Shown one piece after another: positions 43,506 through 54,076 of a DNA stretch of 64,000 nucleotides. The notes below the pieces were generated by a model. The model saw only the letters and a list, made by a program, of their open reading frames with translations. It had not been told where the DNA came from and made no database searches. Source of the stretch: Astragalus membranaceus (lineage: Eukaryota; Streptophyta; Magnoliopsida; Fabales; Fabaceae); NCBI GenBank assembly GCA_039519185.1, contig CM076847.1, positions 21,263,251-21,327,250 of the forward strand. The letters run 5' to 3'. Positions within the stretch are counted from its first letter, which is position 1. Every line of letters starts with the position of its first letter. The translations under genes and the position numbers were made by a program.

Positions 43506-44335
43506 TCTAAGAATATACATCCTACGTTATCTAGTTATCTAAGAATATACATCCTACGGTAGTATCACATCAGCATGTCAGCACTCCTATAACTTTTGGC
43601 GCCATTTTTCCCCCTCCCCCTCTCTTTTTTTTTCTTCTCATTTTTTATATTTTCATTTTTTTAAGAATAATTTAAATTTAAGAAAAAAAATTAGATCTTT
43701 AAATAGATGAAGTTTGTTCCTCAATAATCAGATTGGTGAAAAATGAAAATTAACTTCCCGATAAATTATGTAGAATATGATACTAGCCACTGTGTTTTAA
43801 GGTAATTTAGAGTCTAAAAAAAATTAGTTGTTCCAAGGAAATAGTAATGAAAAACAGTGTGTTTTGGGGTTCTTAAGCGGTCGGAAAAAAAATCAAATGT
43901 TCAATTATGCAGAGTTTGTTCCTTAGTAACCTATTTGTTGAAAAACAGAACTTTTATGTAATGTGATAATGACTTACTTGATTATCATTTGTTGTCTATA
44001 TTTTAATGGACCAATTTCATTTTTGTCACTAACTACTTTCTTTTCATTCTATACAACATTCGTAATTTTATATTTTAAGGGTACTTTATGGTTCTCTAAA
44101 AATTTTAATTGTTCAAATATAGCGGAAATTGATTCCTCCGTAATCAGATTAGTGAAAATAAAAATTAATTTCTCAACAAATATGTTCTACCTTATAGTTT
44201 TCTCTTATTGGCTAAACATAACTTAGTTGTTAAAATTTGACTTCAATTACTATTAATCTAATTCTGGTCTTATAATGCTTCAGTACGTAGACTCTAAAGC
44301 TTTGGCCCCGTGCCTCGCACGGGTCCCGACGCTAG
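43506..44335 (+). mobile_element. Non-autonomous Helitron (about 830 bp)
   Basis: The 3' end is textbook: a hairpin CCCGTGC-CTC-GCACGGG (44307-44323), eight bases, then CTAG (44332-44335) followed by T. The 5' end is TCTAAGAATATACATCC at 43506, preceded by A. Insertion between A and T is confirmed by the duplicated host sequence: 43410-43450 shows the uninterrupted ACTATG...TATATACAAAACATAT and the second copy is split exactly here. The 5' 32 bp are repeated, so 43538 is an alternative start. No Rep/helicase is encoded. Confidence 0.88.
44307..44335 (+). other. Helitron 3' terminator hairpin and CTAG end
   Basis: Seven-bp arms CCCGTGC/GCACGGG with a 3-nt loop, an 8-nt gap and CTAG, as required for rolling-circle termination. 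Confidence 0.9.
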
Positions 44336-44641
44336 TATATACAAAACATATGGGATAATTGAAGGACATGTGCATACTTGGAGAGAAAAGTCATGAGCCC
44401 AAGTCCAAGGCCCGTTCCTGCCCTCTTCTAAATGTTGAGTGGTGGTTAACCGCTGAGATTGAAATTATTTGTATTTGTCAAGTCTCTTATGGATTATGCT
44501 ACGGATTAAAAGACACTAAAAAATACTGCGAGTTATGTTGAAATTTGATACCGTAAGTTATGCTAAAAGACACTAAAAGATACCGTGAGTTATTTGTATT
44601 TGGCAAGTCTCTTTTGTTTGTTGTGTTTTTTAGATAAACAT

Positions 44642-44652
44642 GTGATTTTGTT
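44642..44652. repeat. LINE B target-site duplication (left)
   Basis: GTGATTTTGTT, repeated at 47924-47934. A poly-T run directly follows, which is the poly(A) tail on the minus strand. Confidence 0.85.
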
Positions 44653-44716
44653 TTTTTTTTTGATAAGTCAAAAATTTATTGATAGGGGCACTAGGGGTGC
44701 CTCATCCCAATTACAA

Positions 44717-46003
44717 TTACAGTAACCGGTTTATACAATTGATGGGGTTGGAGTTCCACTCCTCAAAAGCTATAATGTATTGACCTTCCATCCTATGTGC
44801 TATCCACCCCCAAGATAATCCTTTTACATGGTTTAGCATTTGTGGTACACTTGGTGCACCCCCTCTAAAAATTGTTCTATTCCTATTGATCCATAAAACC
44901 CATAACACTGCAACCCATATCAAAAACCTTATTCTCTTCTTTTTCTTTCCTCCTTCATCAATTCGGTTTCTCCACATATGATCCCATGGTCCTTCACACA
45001 CCACCTCTTTTGATCCAATCCACACGAAAACCTCCTGCCACAAATGACTGGATACCGGGCAATTAAAGAACAAATGTGCAGAATCTTCATTTGACCGAAA
45101 ACAAAAAACGCAGCATACATTGTAATTAGCATCCACTATTCCTCGCTGCACCAATGCCGTTCTCGTAGGCAACCGATCAATTAAAACTCTCCATCCGTGC
45201 ACCAGAAATTTAGAGGGCGCTGCTGTAGCCCAGTATTTTTTTAACAACAGCGTTTCTTCTGCTGACAGCAACAGCGCATCTTGCTGTACAGCCAGCCTAC
45301 TGTATGCTGTTTTCACAGTATATTGCTGCGTATTTGAGGCTATCCAGACCCACCGATCATCACAGTCTCTCTTCAAACTTATTGTTGACAGAATATTCTC
45401 TAGCTCATCTTTCATGACAGCTTCTTCCTGCATCAGTTGTGATTTCCATTGTAGCTTCCATATCCATTTATCTCCTTCCCATATACCGTATTCTGCAACT
45501 ACACCTTCTGCTGGTTCTGAAAACGCAACCAGCTGTGGAAATAATTCCGCAAAGGTCCGTTGACTACACCAACGATCTTGCCAAAACTTAGCTTTATCTC
45601 CCTTGCCCACTTTTATCCGTAGCATATCGTAAAACCAATTACTATCCTCATTCAAACCTTTGTCGATCAATTGAATATCTTTCCACCACACCGAGGTTTT
45701 AGCTTGGGACAATATCCCATTTTTTCCATAAAGAGCTTCTAACAACTCCTTCCACAAATTGTCTTGCTCTACTAAAAATCTCCACTTCCACTTTCCCAAT
45801 AGTGCTTTGTTAAAAGCTTCCATGTTTTTAATCCCAAGACCCCCCTTCTCCTTAGGTTGACAAAGTCTACTCCACCTCACCCATGCCACTTTCTTAACCT
45901 CGCCACTACCACCCCATAGGAAATTTCTTTGTGTTCTCACCATTTCTTTAACTACCTTCTTTGGAGCCTTGAAAAAGGAGAAATAGTAGAGGGAGACTAG
46001 CAA
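44717..46003 (-). pseudogene. LINE B ORF2: C-terminal region with zinc-binding domain
   Basis: A 428-codon frame in another phase that overlaps the end of the upstream frame by 56 bases; a single frameshift near 45960-45990 would have joined them. It begins LVSLYYFSFFKAPKKVVKEM, contains GGLGIKNMEAFNKALLGKWK and the zf-RVT block: DRLPTRTALVQRGIVDANYN, CVFCFRSNEDSAHLFFNCPV, SHLWQEVFVWIG. It ends near SNPINCINRLL. This is the conserved C-terminal part of plant L1-type ORF2, probably RNA-binding. Confidence 0.92.
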
Positions 46004-47891
46004 GCACCGAATTAATTAAGGTCACCCTCCCTCCCATTGATAATTGCCTACTCCTCCATGTAGATAACTTGTCTTTCATCTTCTTAAGCACCGGCGTCCA
46101 AGTGCTTCCCAATCTAGGATTTGCTCCAACCGGTACCCCCAAAAACTTAAAGGGAGTATTTCCGGTCTTACAATACAAAAATCTAGCCCCTATGTTTACC
46201 TCCTCCTCATCCATACTAATGCCAATTAAACAACTCTTATGGAAATTAACCCGAAGCCCCGAAACTAATTCAAAAATTCTTAACACCGCTTTTAGACACC
46301 ACAAATTCTCCTTCGACTTCGATGCCAAGAACAATGTACCATCCGCAAATTGAAGGATTGGAAAAGAGATCCCGTCCCCCACCGAGAATGCTTCAAATAA
46401 ACCTTGTTCAACACAATTGTTCACCATACCCGTGAGCCCTTCCGCCACCATCAAAAATAGAAATGGTGCCAAGGGATCCCCTTGCCTAAGACCACGCTCC
46501 ATAGAGAATTCTCCGGTTGGACTTCCGTTGACCAATACCGACACATTCCCCGTGAATATACATGCTTTCATCCAAGATCTCCATACATCGCAAAATCCCA
46601 TTCTTGCCATCATATAGTCTAAGAAACTCCATGCCACCGAGTCATATGCCTTCTCGAAATCTACTTTGAATAATACTAACGGTTTCTTCCTCTTCTTCGC
46701 ATAGTTAATGACCTCATTAGTCACCAATACGCCATCAAGAATTTGCCTCCCCTTGAGAAAAGCAGTTTGTGAAGATGAAATAACACCGGGAAGTACCTCC
46801 TTAAGCCTCCTTGCCAATACCTTGGAGATAATCTTATACATACACCCAATGAGAGAAATAGGCCTAAAATCACCAAGTTCTTGAGGATTCTTTTTCTTGC
46901 CAATTAAAGTTACGAACGATGAGGTGAATGCTTTAGGTAATCTAGCATTTGAATGAAATTGATTCATGACCCCCATGACTTCCTCTTTTATTGTATCCCA
47001 ACAAGACTTGATAAAGTTGAAGTTGAAACCATCGGGCCCCGGACTCTTATTCCCCTCACAACTCCAAATCGCTTCCTCCACCTCCTCTAAAGTGAATGGA
47101 GAAGTTAAACGTTGCGCCTCACCCTCAGAAATACTCCTAAAACCGACCCCATCTAAAGAAGGCCTTATGTATGATGCCTCGGCAAATTGGTTTTGAAAGT
47201 GTCTCTTCACTTCGTCTTTAATCTCCCCTACATCTTGCAACCATTCTTCACCAACCTTTAACATCTCTATTTGATTCCTTCTTTCCCTTGTCTTAATTGC
47301 TTGATGAAAGAATTTTGTATTACCATCACCTTGTTGAATCCAATCCACCCTAGCCTTTTGGGCCAAGATAGATTCCCTTTGCCTTAATTCGGACCAAAAC
47401 TCCGTATTCAATGCCTTCCATTTCTCACTATCCCATCCTTCTTCATAGACTTCCTCTTGCTCCATTGAGTTCATATCCTTCACTATTTCTTCAATTCTAA
47501 TATCCTTAATCCCATACACTTCTTTGTTCCACATTTTCAATCTTTCTTTGAGATACTTAAGCTTCTCCTTTACTACATGTGCCATCCATCCCTCCACCCT
47601 TAACTCCTTCCACTTTTCCTCCATAAAATTCTTCCCATTTTCATGTTTGAGCCATCCATTTAGAAACCTAAAAGGTTTAGGTCCCCAATTCTTTCTAGAT
47701 GATAATAGCCAAACCGGACAATGATCCGATATGTCCCTATCACCTATCCATTGCGCCTTTATCCCCCACCGGTCCACCAACTCAATAGATAGTAGAATCC
47801 TATCAATTCTACTTGCTGCCGGTCCATTTGGTTGAAACCAAGAGAATTTCTTCCCCAAACATCCCGGATCCACCACTCCCATCTCATCCAT
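45948..47891 (-). pseudogene. LINE B ORF2: endonuclease C-terminus and reverse transcriptase
   Basis: A 647-codon frame. It starts with the endonuclease end: FSWFQPNGPAASRIDRILLS and DRDISDHCPVWL, with the catalytic SDHCP motif. RT follows: SPFTLEEVEEAIWSCEGNKS, PGPDGFNFNFIK, DFRPISLIGCMYKIISKVLA, QTAFLKGRQILDGVLVTNE, FKVDFEKAYDSVAW, RQGDPLAPFLFLMVAEGL and then FADGTLFLASK. The catalytic FADD has become FADG, so the RT would be inactive. The first ATG is only the first Met after truncation. The frame ends in the RT C-terminal region at PLLFLLFQGSK. Confidence 0.92.
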
Positions 47892-47923
47892 GAAGAACTT
47901 GAAATCTTGACTCTCTCTCTCAC

Positions 47924-47934
47924 GTGATTTTGTT
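47924..47934. repeat. LINE B target-site duplication (right)
   Basis: GTGATTTTGTT, identical to 44642-44652. Confidence 0.85.
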
Positions 47935-50900
47935 GAAGGCTCGATAAAGGAGAAGGCTCCTTGATGTTTTTATTTGTTGAAGTTCACTGATGAACTACCT
48001 TGACAATTCATTTTGAGTATTTATGTATTTTGAGACATGAGACCACTTTAGGGTTCTCTTTGGCTTCATGTATTACCTTAATTTGATAGGTGATTAGGAT
48101 AGACAAAATACCTCTTGAGGTCCTTTAATTTATTTTCAGATAACGAATAGGTCATTTAACTTCTTTTTATGTAACGATTAAGTCTCTTGTATTTTAAAAA
48201 CGTTGCACCGTTACCCTTTTTTGTAATTTTTATTTGACTCTGTTACAAAAAAAAGCTTATATGGATGTTACCTTGCTTAAGTGGCAGTACACTTGTATTT
48301 TTTTACAACATGACAGCACCTTTGTTTTTATAATTAAATTTCTAATTAACATTAATAAAAAATAAAAAAAAAGTTGTGAAACCCAAATTTCGTTCGTTCA
48401 TGAAACGCAGATGTCGATCTTCTCCTCTACAACTTCTCCTTATAGATTCGATTTCATTCATGTATGCAACCCATATGTCGATCTACTGTTCATCTTCTCC
48501 TTATAGATTCAATTTCGTTCATGAAACCCAGATTTCGTTCGTTCATGAAACCTAGATTTGGAGATGATTTCGTTTGTTCGTTCGTTCGTTCATTTGTTTT
48601 TATATCTCTATTTGATTACAACCCAAAATCCAACTCTCTTGAAATTGCTGAAGTAAGAAAGAGATCAGGGATGAACAGGGACGAATCAATCTGGTGTTGA
48701 TGAAGAAGAGGAAATATTAGGATTCATGACAAAATTTGGGATTTGGGGATAAAAGGATTCTGGTGTTAAATCTGTTGATGGAAAAGAAGAAAGAAGGATT
48801 CTGTTGTTGCTTCTTCTTCCATTAGCAAGAAGGATTCTGTTCTATGAAGCCGGATACATGATACAATACGGGATACGACACGCTACGAATACAGAGATAA
48901 GAGAAAATTCTGAAAATCAAGACATACTTTAATAAAAAATTAAATTAAAATTTAAATATATAAAAACAGAACAAAAAAAATAAAAATACAATAGAAACAC
49001 AAATAAAAAAAAATAAAGATGAAAAACAGAAATATTGTATTTTATAGATATGAAAAAAACTGCCCAAATAAATAAAAAAATCACACAAAATATATGGATG
49101 AAAGGAAGAGGACAATCGGCACACGTATGTATGGGTGAATAGTCATAAAAAATAAGAGTGGACAAGTAACTAACACCACCCGAAAACGTATAATCCGAAT
49201 AGTCAGTGGCGGAAATAGATCGATGATTTTTTATAGACTAAGATATTCATATTAGTACATAGTTACTTAATAAAACATAAACATATTATTAGTCAATATA
49301 TGATCATCACATTGTAAAAATAAATACCTGTAATGATATGAAGTAGAGATAGTTACTTGTGTTCAATTAGTTAATATTCAAGTATTCTTTCAACTTAAAG
49401 AAGAGGAGAAAACAAATTTATATACAACAAATGAACTAAAGAAACATATGACAGACAGAAATGAGCAAAGTGAGAAACATATTCAGCAAAGTTAAGCTTA
49501 CAATATTAAGACACAGAGATTGAAGCAATGCAGCCTAAGGGTATTGAGAAATCTACTTTCTTTTATTCACTAAGTTGTATGCACAACATATGAAGCTACA
49601 ATAATATTATTTATTATACATAAAAATGGCAAAACAGAATGACACTAGAGTCTAAGGCTCTACATATTAAACTGCTCTACTTAAAAGCATCTGCTTCAAT
49701 GACCACAACATATGAAGCTATAATTATGTAAGATAGAAACTATATATTTGTAGAATTATAATTAATTCAATGACTACTAGCACTATCTTGTAAAAGCAGA
49801 ACAAAATATCGATATCATAAACTTATTTGTTTTATTTTGATACGCATTCATATCAGTTGCACTAACAAATTTTGTTAGCCTGCTCGGACTAAACCTTGGT
49901 GGTAGTAAAGCAATATTAGGATGATAATTACTCTTTAAGAATCTCAAACTTCTGTTCCCTGTAATGTAAACATAGCAACATATTTACTGCAACTCATTTG
50001 GTCTTAATCATCAATATTAAGGCGACCTAGATGAATCCAAAGTAAAGTAGTTCACTTCATGTCATCAAAAAGTAATTGGAATCATTTCTATTCATCCAAT
50101 TATAAAAACCCTAAAGCAGTTAACATATAGCTGAAGTCTAACACATTAAGGAGGCCAATAGTTTTGTGATCAGAGTAACCATCTTAGAGTTAGAACATAG
50201 GGAGAGAAACTAGTTTAAGGATGAGATAGTTTCAGCTACGGATTAAGGAAGGAATGAAGGGAACACATATCAAGGAGCTTGAGGGAGAGGGAAATCATGA
50301 ACCTTGTAGGAAGCAAAATTAGTTCTTCTTAGTTTTGGGGGATTGTTGATAAGGGTGACACTAAATCCCTCAAGAACGAAGGAGCCATCGAGGGCACCTC
50401 CTCAGATTACTACATAGTTGGGTCACATGAACAAAGGAGCCATCGAGGGCACCTCCTCAGATTACTACATAGTTGGGTCACATCCATTGAATCAGACAAC
50501 GACACACAAGGGCCATCTTCACCAAAATATATGTTGATATTATCCCCGGAGCCGTCGGTGACTAACTCCAGTATCACGGAGATTGGAGTGATAGAGATAA
50601 GACGATTGAGGATGGAAGATCGATCGATAAGTCATGAAGACGACACAGTTAGCTATGGAGGTTCCAGTTGATAAGTTGGGATGAGAACCAAGGCAAGCCG
50701 ATCAACTCAAAATGTTTCCTCCAAATTTAATTAACTCTCTTATTTCATAAAATGTATTACTATATAGCTCTAGTTAGCGACAAAAAAATCTAGCGAGAAT
50801 GATTCATCAATGTCAGAATAGAACCACCATCAGAATTAAATTATAAGGAAAAATATTTGAAAAATTCCTTTTTTGAGAATGAGAATGCAAAGATTATTTA

Positions 50901-51240
50901 ACTGGCTATTCTTTTTGCTGCTAGTTCTGTGATATTTCCTAGTTCTGTCACCAGTGACATACATAGGTTGGCTACTTTTAATATGAATTTAGGTGTTAGG
51001 ATAAACCCAATTGTAATTTCCTTGTAGTGACCCAATTTATTTATTTATTTCAGTATTATCTAAATAAATACCAATTCCAAAAAAACTAAATGATTGATGA
51101 AACAAGAATGATTAATCAAGAACAATGTTAATCATGCATGTAGCAATCAAAACAAGTTTACACTAATAGTGTTGCATCAAAAAATATGTAACCTAGCAAC
51201 TATAAATTAATAAGTACGTAGATAACGTAAGCTAGAGATC
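47935..51240. other. Intergenic region, no gene recognised
   Basis: About 3.3 kb downstream of the C2H2 gene with only short frames. 48110-48250 has GGTCCTTTAATTTATTTT and similar units that resemble the tandem repeat at 29059. 48390-48600 has repeated TTTCGTTCGTTCATGAAAC blocks. 48940-49090 is very A-rich. 50374-50483 is a tandem duplication. No rRNA, tRNA or known transposon ends were seen. Confidence 0.6.
50374..50483. repeat. 55-bp tandem duplication
   Basis: GAACGAAGGAGCCATCGAGG...ATAGTTGGGTCACAT at 50374 is repeated from 50429 with one or two changes. Confidence 0.92.
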
Positions 51241-51293
51241 ATAACAGTCAAACAGCAACGAAAAGACATGAAAACAAAACTTAAAATCCTAAC

Positions 51294-51980
51294 TTAAAGC
51301 TTTAGTGATAAATCAAGTCCGGGAGATTCGGAATCGGAGGATATTTCATCAATGTTGGAATGATGAATTTCATCTTTGTTAGGGGCAGAATATTTATTGT
51401 CCATGACTGTGGCAAGATTTGTAGAAGTACCCTCAAGATTTCTCAATCTAACATCGGAAGTGTTTAACATCTTTTGCGACAACACAGCACCATGACCATA
51501 CCCAAAGCTATATGGGGTCCGAGAATAAGTAGGTTTTTGAATCAGGGAATCCATTCTAACCCCAAGTGGCTTATAATAGGGAGGTGTAGAAAGAACACTT
51601 GGGTAGGTGTGATAAGGAAAATTAGGGTTCCCTAAAGCACCATCATTTATCCTTCGGCGAATTAGTTGCATCTTAAGTTCACGTTCTGGCTTGTGAGCTT
51701 TTTGGTGCCCTCCTAAAGCTTGATAAGTAGGAAACATGATCTTGCAAAAGTTGCATGAGAATGTCTTTCTTGGCTCTGACGTCTTCTCCATAGTGTTGTT
51801 ATTATCTCTTCTTTCATTAGATGATGAACCAACCTTCATGGAGCCAAGAAAATCAAGCTCTCGAACCTCTGACTTGCGAACCGGAACATCCTTTGAAAGG
51901 TTCAGGAATTCAAGATTCTTGTGGGAATCATTGGATTTTGAAGCTTCACCTTGTGTGGGTTTGAAGTCTTTCTCCATCAT
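51294..51980 (-). CDS. Single C2H2 zinc-finger protein with EAR repression motif
   Basis: A 228-residue intact frame. Residues about 75-95 form one C2H2 finger, FSCNFCKIMFPTYQALGGHQ + KAHK, with the plant-specific QALGGH signature. A basic stretch follows (PERELKMQLIRRR). The C-terminus is SESPGLDLSLKL, an LxLxL EAR motif that recruits TOPLESS-type corepressors. The N-terminus has EVRELDFLGSM. Plant proteins with one QALGGH finger and a terminal EAR are nuclear repressors in trichome, flower or stress programmes; which subfamily this is I cannot say. The first of two adjacent Met codons (51978-51980) is used as start. It looks like the only intact host gene here, with transposon debris on both sides. 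No introns in the coding part. Confidence 0.9.
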   Translation of the reverse strand: MMEKDFKPTQGEASKSNDSHKNLEFLNLSKDVPVRKSEVRELDFLGSMKVGSSSNERRDNNNTMEKTSEPRKTFSCNFCKIMFPTYQALGGHQKAHKPERELKMQLIRRRINDGALGNPNFPYHTYPSVLSTPPYYKPLGVRMDSLIQKPTYSRTPYSFGYGHGAVLSQKMLNTSDVRLRNLEGTSTNLATVMDNKYSAPNKDEIHHSNIDEISSDSESPGLDLSLKL

Positions 51981-52059
51981 ATTCCTTAGTCCCTGTTACA
52001 AAACAAGGAGAAGAAATTATACTAGTTGGGTGGGTTAGGGTAGGGGACTCACACTCTTG

Positions 52060-52100
52060 AATATGGAGAGAGCCATTACGAAGGGTTATTTATATAAGAA
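52060..52100 (-). promoter_or_regulatory. Core promoter of the C2H2 gene
   Basis: On the minus strand TATATAAATA (52097-52088) sits about 110 bp upstream of the ATG, so transcription would begin near 52060. The leader between them contains GTTTTGTAACAG|G just before the ATG, which could be a 5'-UTR splice acceptor or chance. Confidence 0.6.
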
Positions 52101-52307
52101 AAATTGTATTAATTAATGCAAAAATCTTTTTTTAGGAAAATCAATAAAAACTTTAATGAATCCGGAAAAAGATCTGATGCAATAATTTGAATTAGGGTTA
52201 TTTTAAATTGTGTAATTGACTCACGAAAATATCACTAATTAAGCACCTTTTTCTTTATTTTATGAATAGAGAGAGATTAATGTTGGTGGATGATTTGTAC
52301 AGGATCT

Positions 52308-52501
52308 TTTTTTAGCAAACCAAGGTATCCCCTGCAAGGGCAACTGTAGAGATTAATCCCTCGAGGCCTACACTGAGATTCATTTAAGGGGTTGACCTCT
52401 TCCACCAGGTATTTTTCCATACGCACCGGCCAGGGATCGAACCCTTGACCAAATGGTTAAGAAGCCCAAGTATCTACCACTTGTGCTATACCATGTTGGT
52501 C
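52308..52501 (-). mobile_element. tRNA-derived SINE (about 194 bp)
   Basis: On the minus strand the head CCAACATGGTATAGCACAAG carries an A box (TAGCACAAGTGG) and GGTTCGATCCCTGGCC a B box, the internal promoter of RNA polymerase III. The tail ends in GGTTTGCTAAAAAAA. Flanking repeats TGTACAGGATCT (52296-52307) and TGTACAGCATCT (52502-52513) match at 11 of 12 bases. It lies 200-400 bp upstream of the C2H2 gene TATA box. Confidence 0.85.
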
Positions 52502-52603
52502 TGTACAGCATCTATTGCTACTAAACAAATTAACTTTCCTAATATAATTTTAGCTGCAAATTTTTGGATGATAATGTTAGTACGCATTAAAAGCTTTTCT
52601 TGC

Positions 52604-52701
52604 ATCCCGAGTAGGTAGCTCAGTTGGCGAGCTAGGGGATACCGAAGGAGCCCCTTGGTGGGCAAAAAGGAGGTCTCGGGTTCAAACCAAAGAAACTAAC
52701 A
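52604..52701 (+). mobile_element. Second short tRNA-derived SINE
   Basis: GAGTAGGTAGCTCAGTTGGC carries an A box and GGTCTCGGGTTCAAACC a B box, with about 60 bp between them. TTTCTTGC flanks it at 52596-52603 and 52702-52709. It is shorter than usual SINEs and has hardly any tail beyond the tRNA-like head. It differs from the first SINE and is in the opposite orientation. Confidence 0.65.
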
Positions 52702-52709
52702 TTTCTTGC

Positions 52710-53114
52710 TAATAAATCAAAGAAAGTAATTTTGGATGCAATTTTTGCTTCATCAATCGGGTTAGTTCAATTCGGTTTAAAAAAATAAATGTTAGTCAAA
52801 ATTATATAATAGTAAATTAACTATTTAATCTCTATATAGATTTTTTTTGGTGTTTACTCTATAGATTTTAGTCAAAAGCGGTAATAGCAAAAATAGTTGT
52901 TAATTAAATTTTTATTTTTATAATTTTAAGAAATTAATAAACATTATTAATTTCTTTAATGAGAAATAATTCCTTCAAACGGTTTTATGATTTTGACAAT
53001 TTTCTAATGGCAAGATAAATATTTAATTTCTTTTTTTGTTAAATGTTTTCTTGCTGGTTAGAATCACTTGCAGCATATATTAATGCTGATGACAATATTT
53101 TATGTAAAAGATAA
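52710..53114. other. AT-rich intergenic stretch
   Basis: No gene, repeat end or RNA gene recognised. It ends at the left LTR of the Tat element. Confidence 0.6.
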
Positions 53115-53655
53115 TGTTACCACCCAAAATAAATTAAATAGTTGGCCGAGGGAAAAAGAGGAAATCAAAGCTAGGACAAGGCCGAGGGAGTCATAAAAGC
53201 ACTAGGGTAGAGATAATTTAATACTTGCCATGACACAGGGAAAAACTCAGTTTGGAAACATGAGGACAAATATCTAGAGAGACTGAAGCCCCGAGGGAAT
53301 GACAAGAATCACCGAAGAATAGTGAGTCTCGATTGGAGGGTACCTCGACCACAGGGTGACTCGGCTACGGCACCAACAGCCGAAGGCCGAGAGTGGGACA
53401 TGGCCGAGAAAGGCTGTGGCCGAGGCAAAAGATACTTGCTTGGAGAGCAAGTATTCAATGCACAAGCTAACGGAAAGGTCAATGAACAGAAGACGCCGTG
53501 GAAATAGGAGTGACTAGGGTTTACCCCACTAACCTATGCTAGTGAGGTCGTGGAGAGAAGACTCCGAGTTTCTAGGAATTAGGACTTATTGTAACCGTTG
53601 ATCTTAGTTAATCCTACTAGGATTCTCATGTTCGATGGCTCGAGCACTCAAACAG
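53115..53655 (+). repeat. Left LTR of the Tat element, 3'-truncated
   Basis: It starts TGTTACCACCCAAAATAAAT and is similar to 57256-57760 through blocks such as GTTGGCCGAGGGAAA, GTGCCTCGACCACAGAATGA-like and CTAACCNTGCTAGTGAGGT. It breaks off near 53655, where the internal RNase H starts. Confidence 0.8.
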
Positions 53656-53930
53656 GGGCAGGTGATGGGATAATCATATCTAGCCCATGTGGCAACACAT
53701 GAAGGTTCATGTGCAGGATAGAGGATCAAGAATACAATAATCAGGCCGAGTACAAAGCCTTGATCATTGGACTCGATATTCTAGCCTCTATGAAGTTCCA
53801 TTATGTAGAAATAAAAGGGGATTCTCAGCTAGTAATTAAGCAGATAAATGGCGAATACAAATGCTATAATGCTAAGCTGAGAGAATTGCGCACCTCAGCT
53901 TAGAATCTGTTGAAGCTGTTTGCCGATGCC
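53656..53930 (+). pseudogene. Additional RNase H (aRNH) of the Tat element
   Basis: The plus strand reads DGIIISSPCGNT, a stop, RFMCRIEDQEYNNQAEYKAL, then IIGLDILASMKFHYVEIKGD and SQLVIKQINGEYKC. NNxAEYxALIxGL and DSQLVVxQINGEY are the signature of the second RNase H that only Tat-lineage elements carry. The part before it is missing. It would aid removal of element RNA during replication. Confidence 0.8.
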
Positions 53931-54076
53931 ATCATTATGTATGTCCCATGGGATGAGAATCAGGAAGTAAATGACCTCCCTAAGAAGGCTTCCAGATACT
54001 AAGACATGGTTGTGGAAGTCATGCATCAGGACGCCGCAGTGGTGGCCGAGCAAGACCCAGCGGATGCCTGATAAGG

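Larger units (their letters stand above)
44653..47923 (-). mobile_element. LINE B (L1-like), 5'-truncated, 3271 bp
   Basis: Flanked by the 11-bp direct repeat GTGATTTTGTT, with a poly(A) tail (minus strand) at 44653-44661 and a 3' untranslated region with TATCAATAAATTTTTGACTT (polyadenylation-like). It begins within the endonuclease domain, so the 5' half is missing, as usual for target-primed insertion. One frameshift separates the two long frames. It is younger than LINE A by its long open frames. Confidence 0.93.

Noticed and set aside
46069..47724. Several plus-strand frames of 60-94 codons across LINE B
   Set aside because: They are antisense shadows of the strongly conserved ORF2.
52404..52500. 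tRNA-like sequence with A and B boxes (also 52606-52700)
   Set aside because: No acceptor or anticodon stems of a proper tRNA can be formed. Tails and target duplications show SINEs, not tRNA genes.
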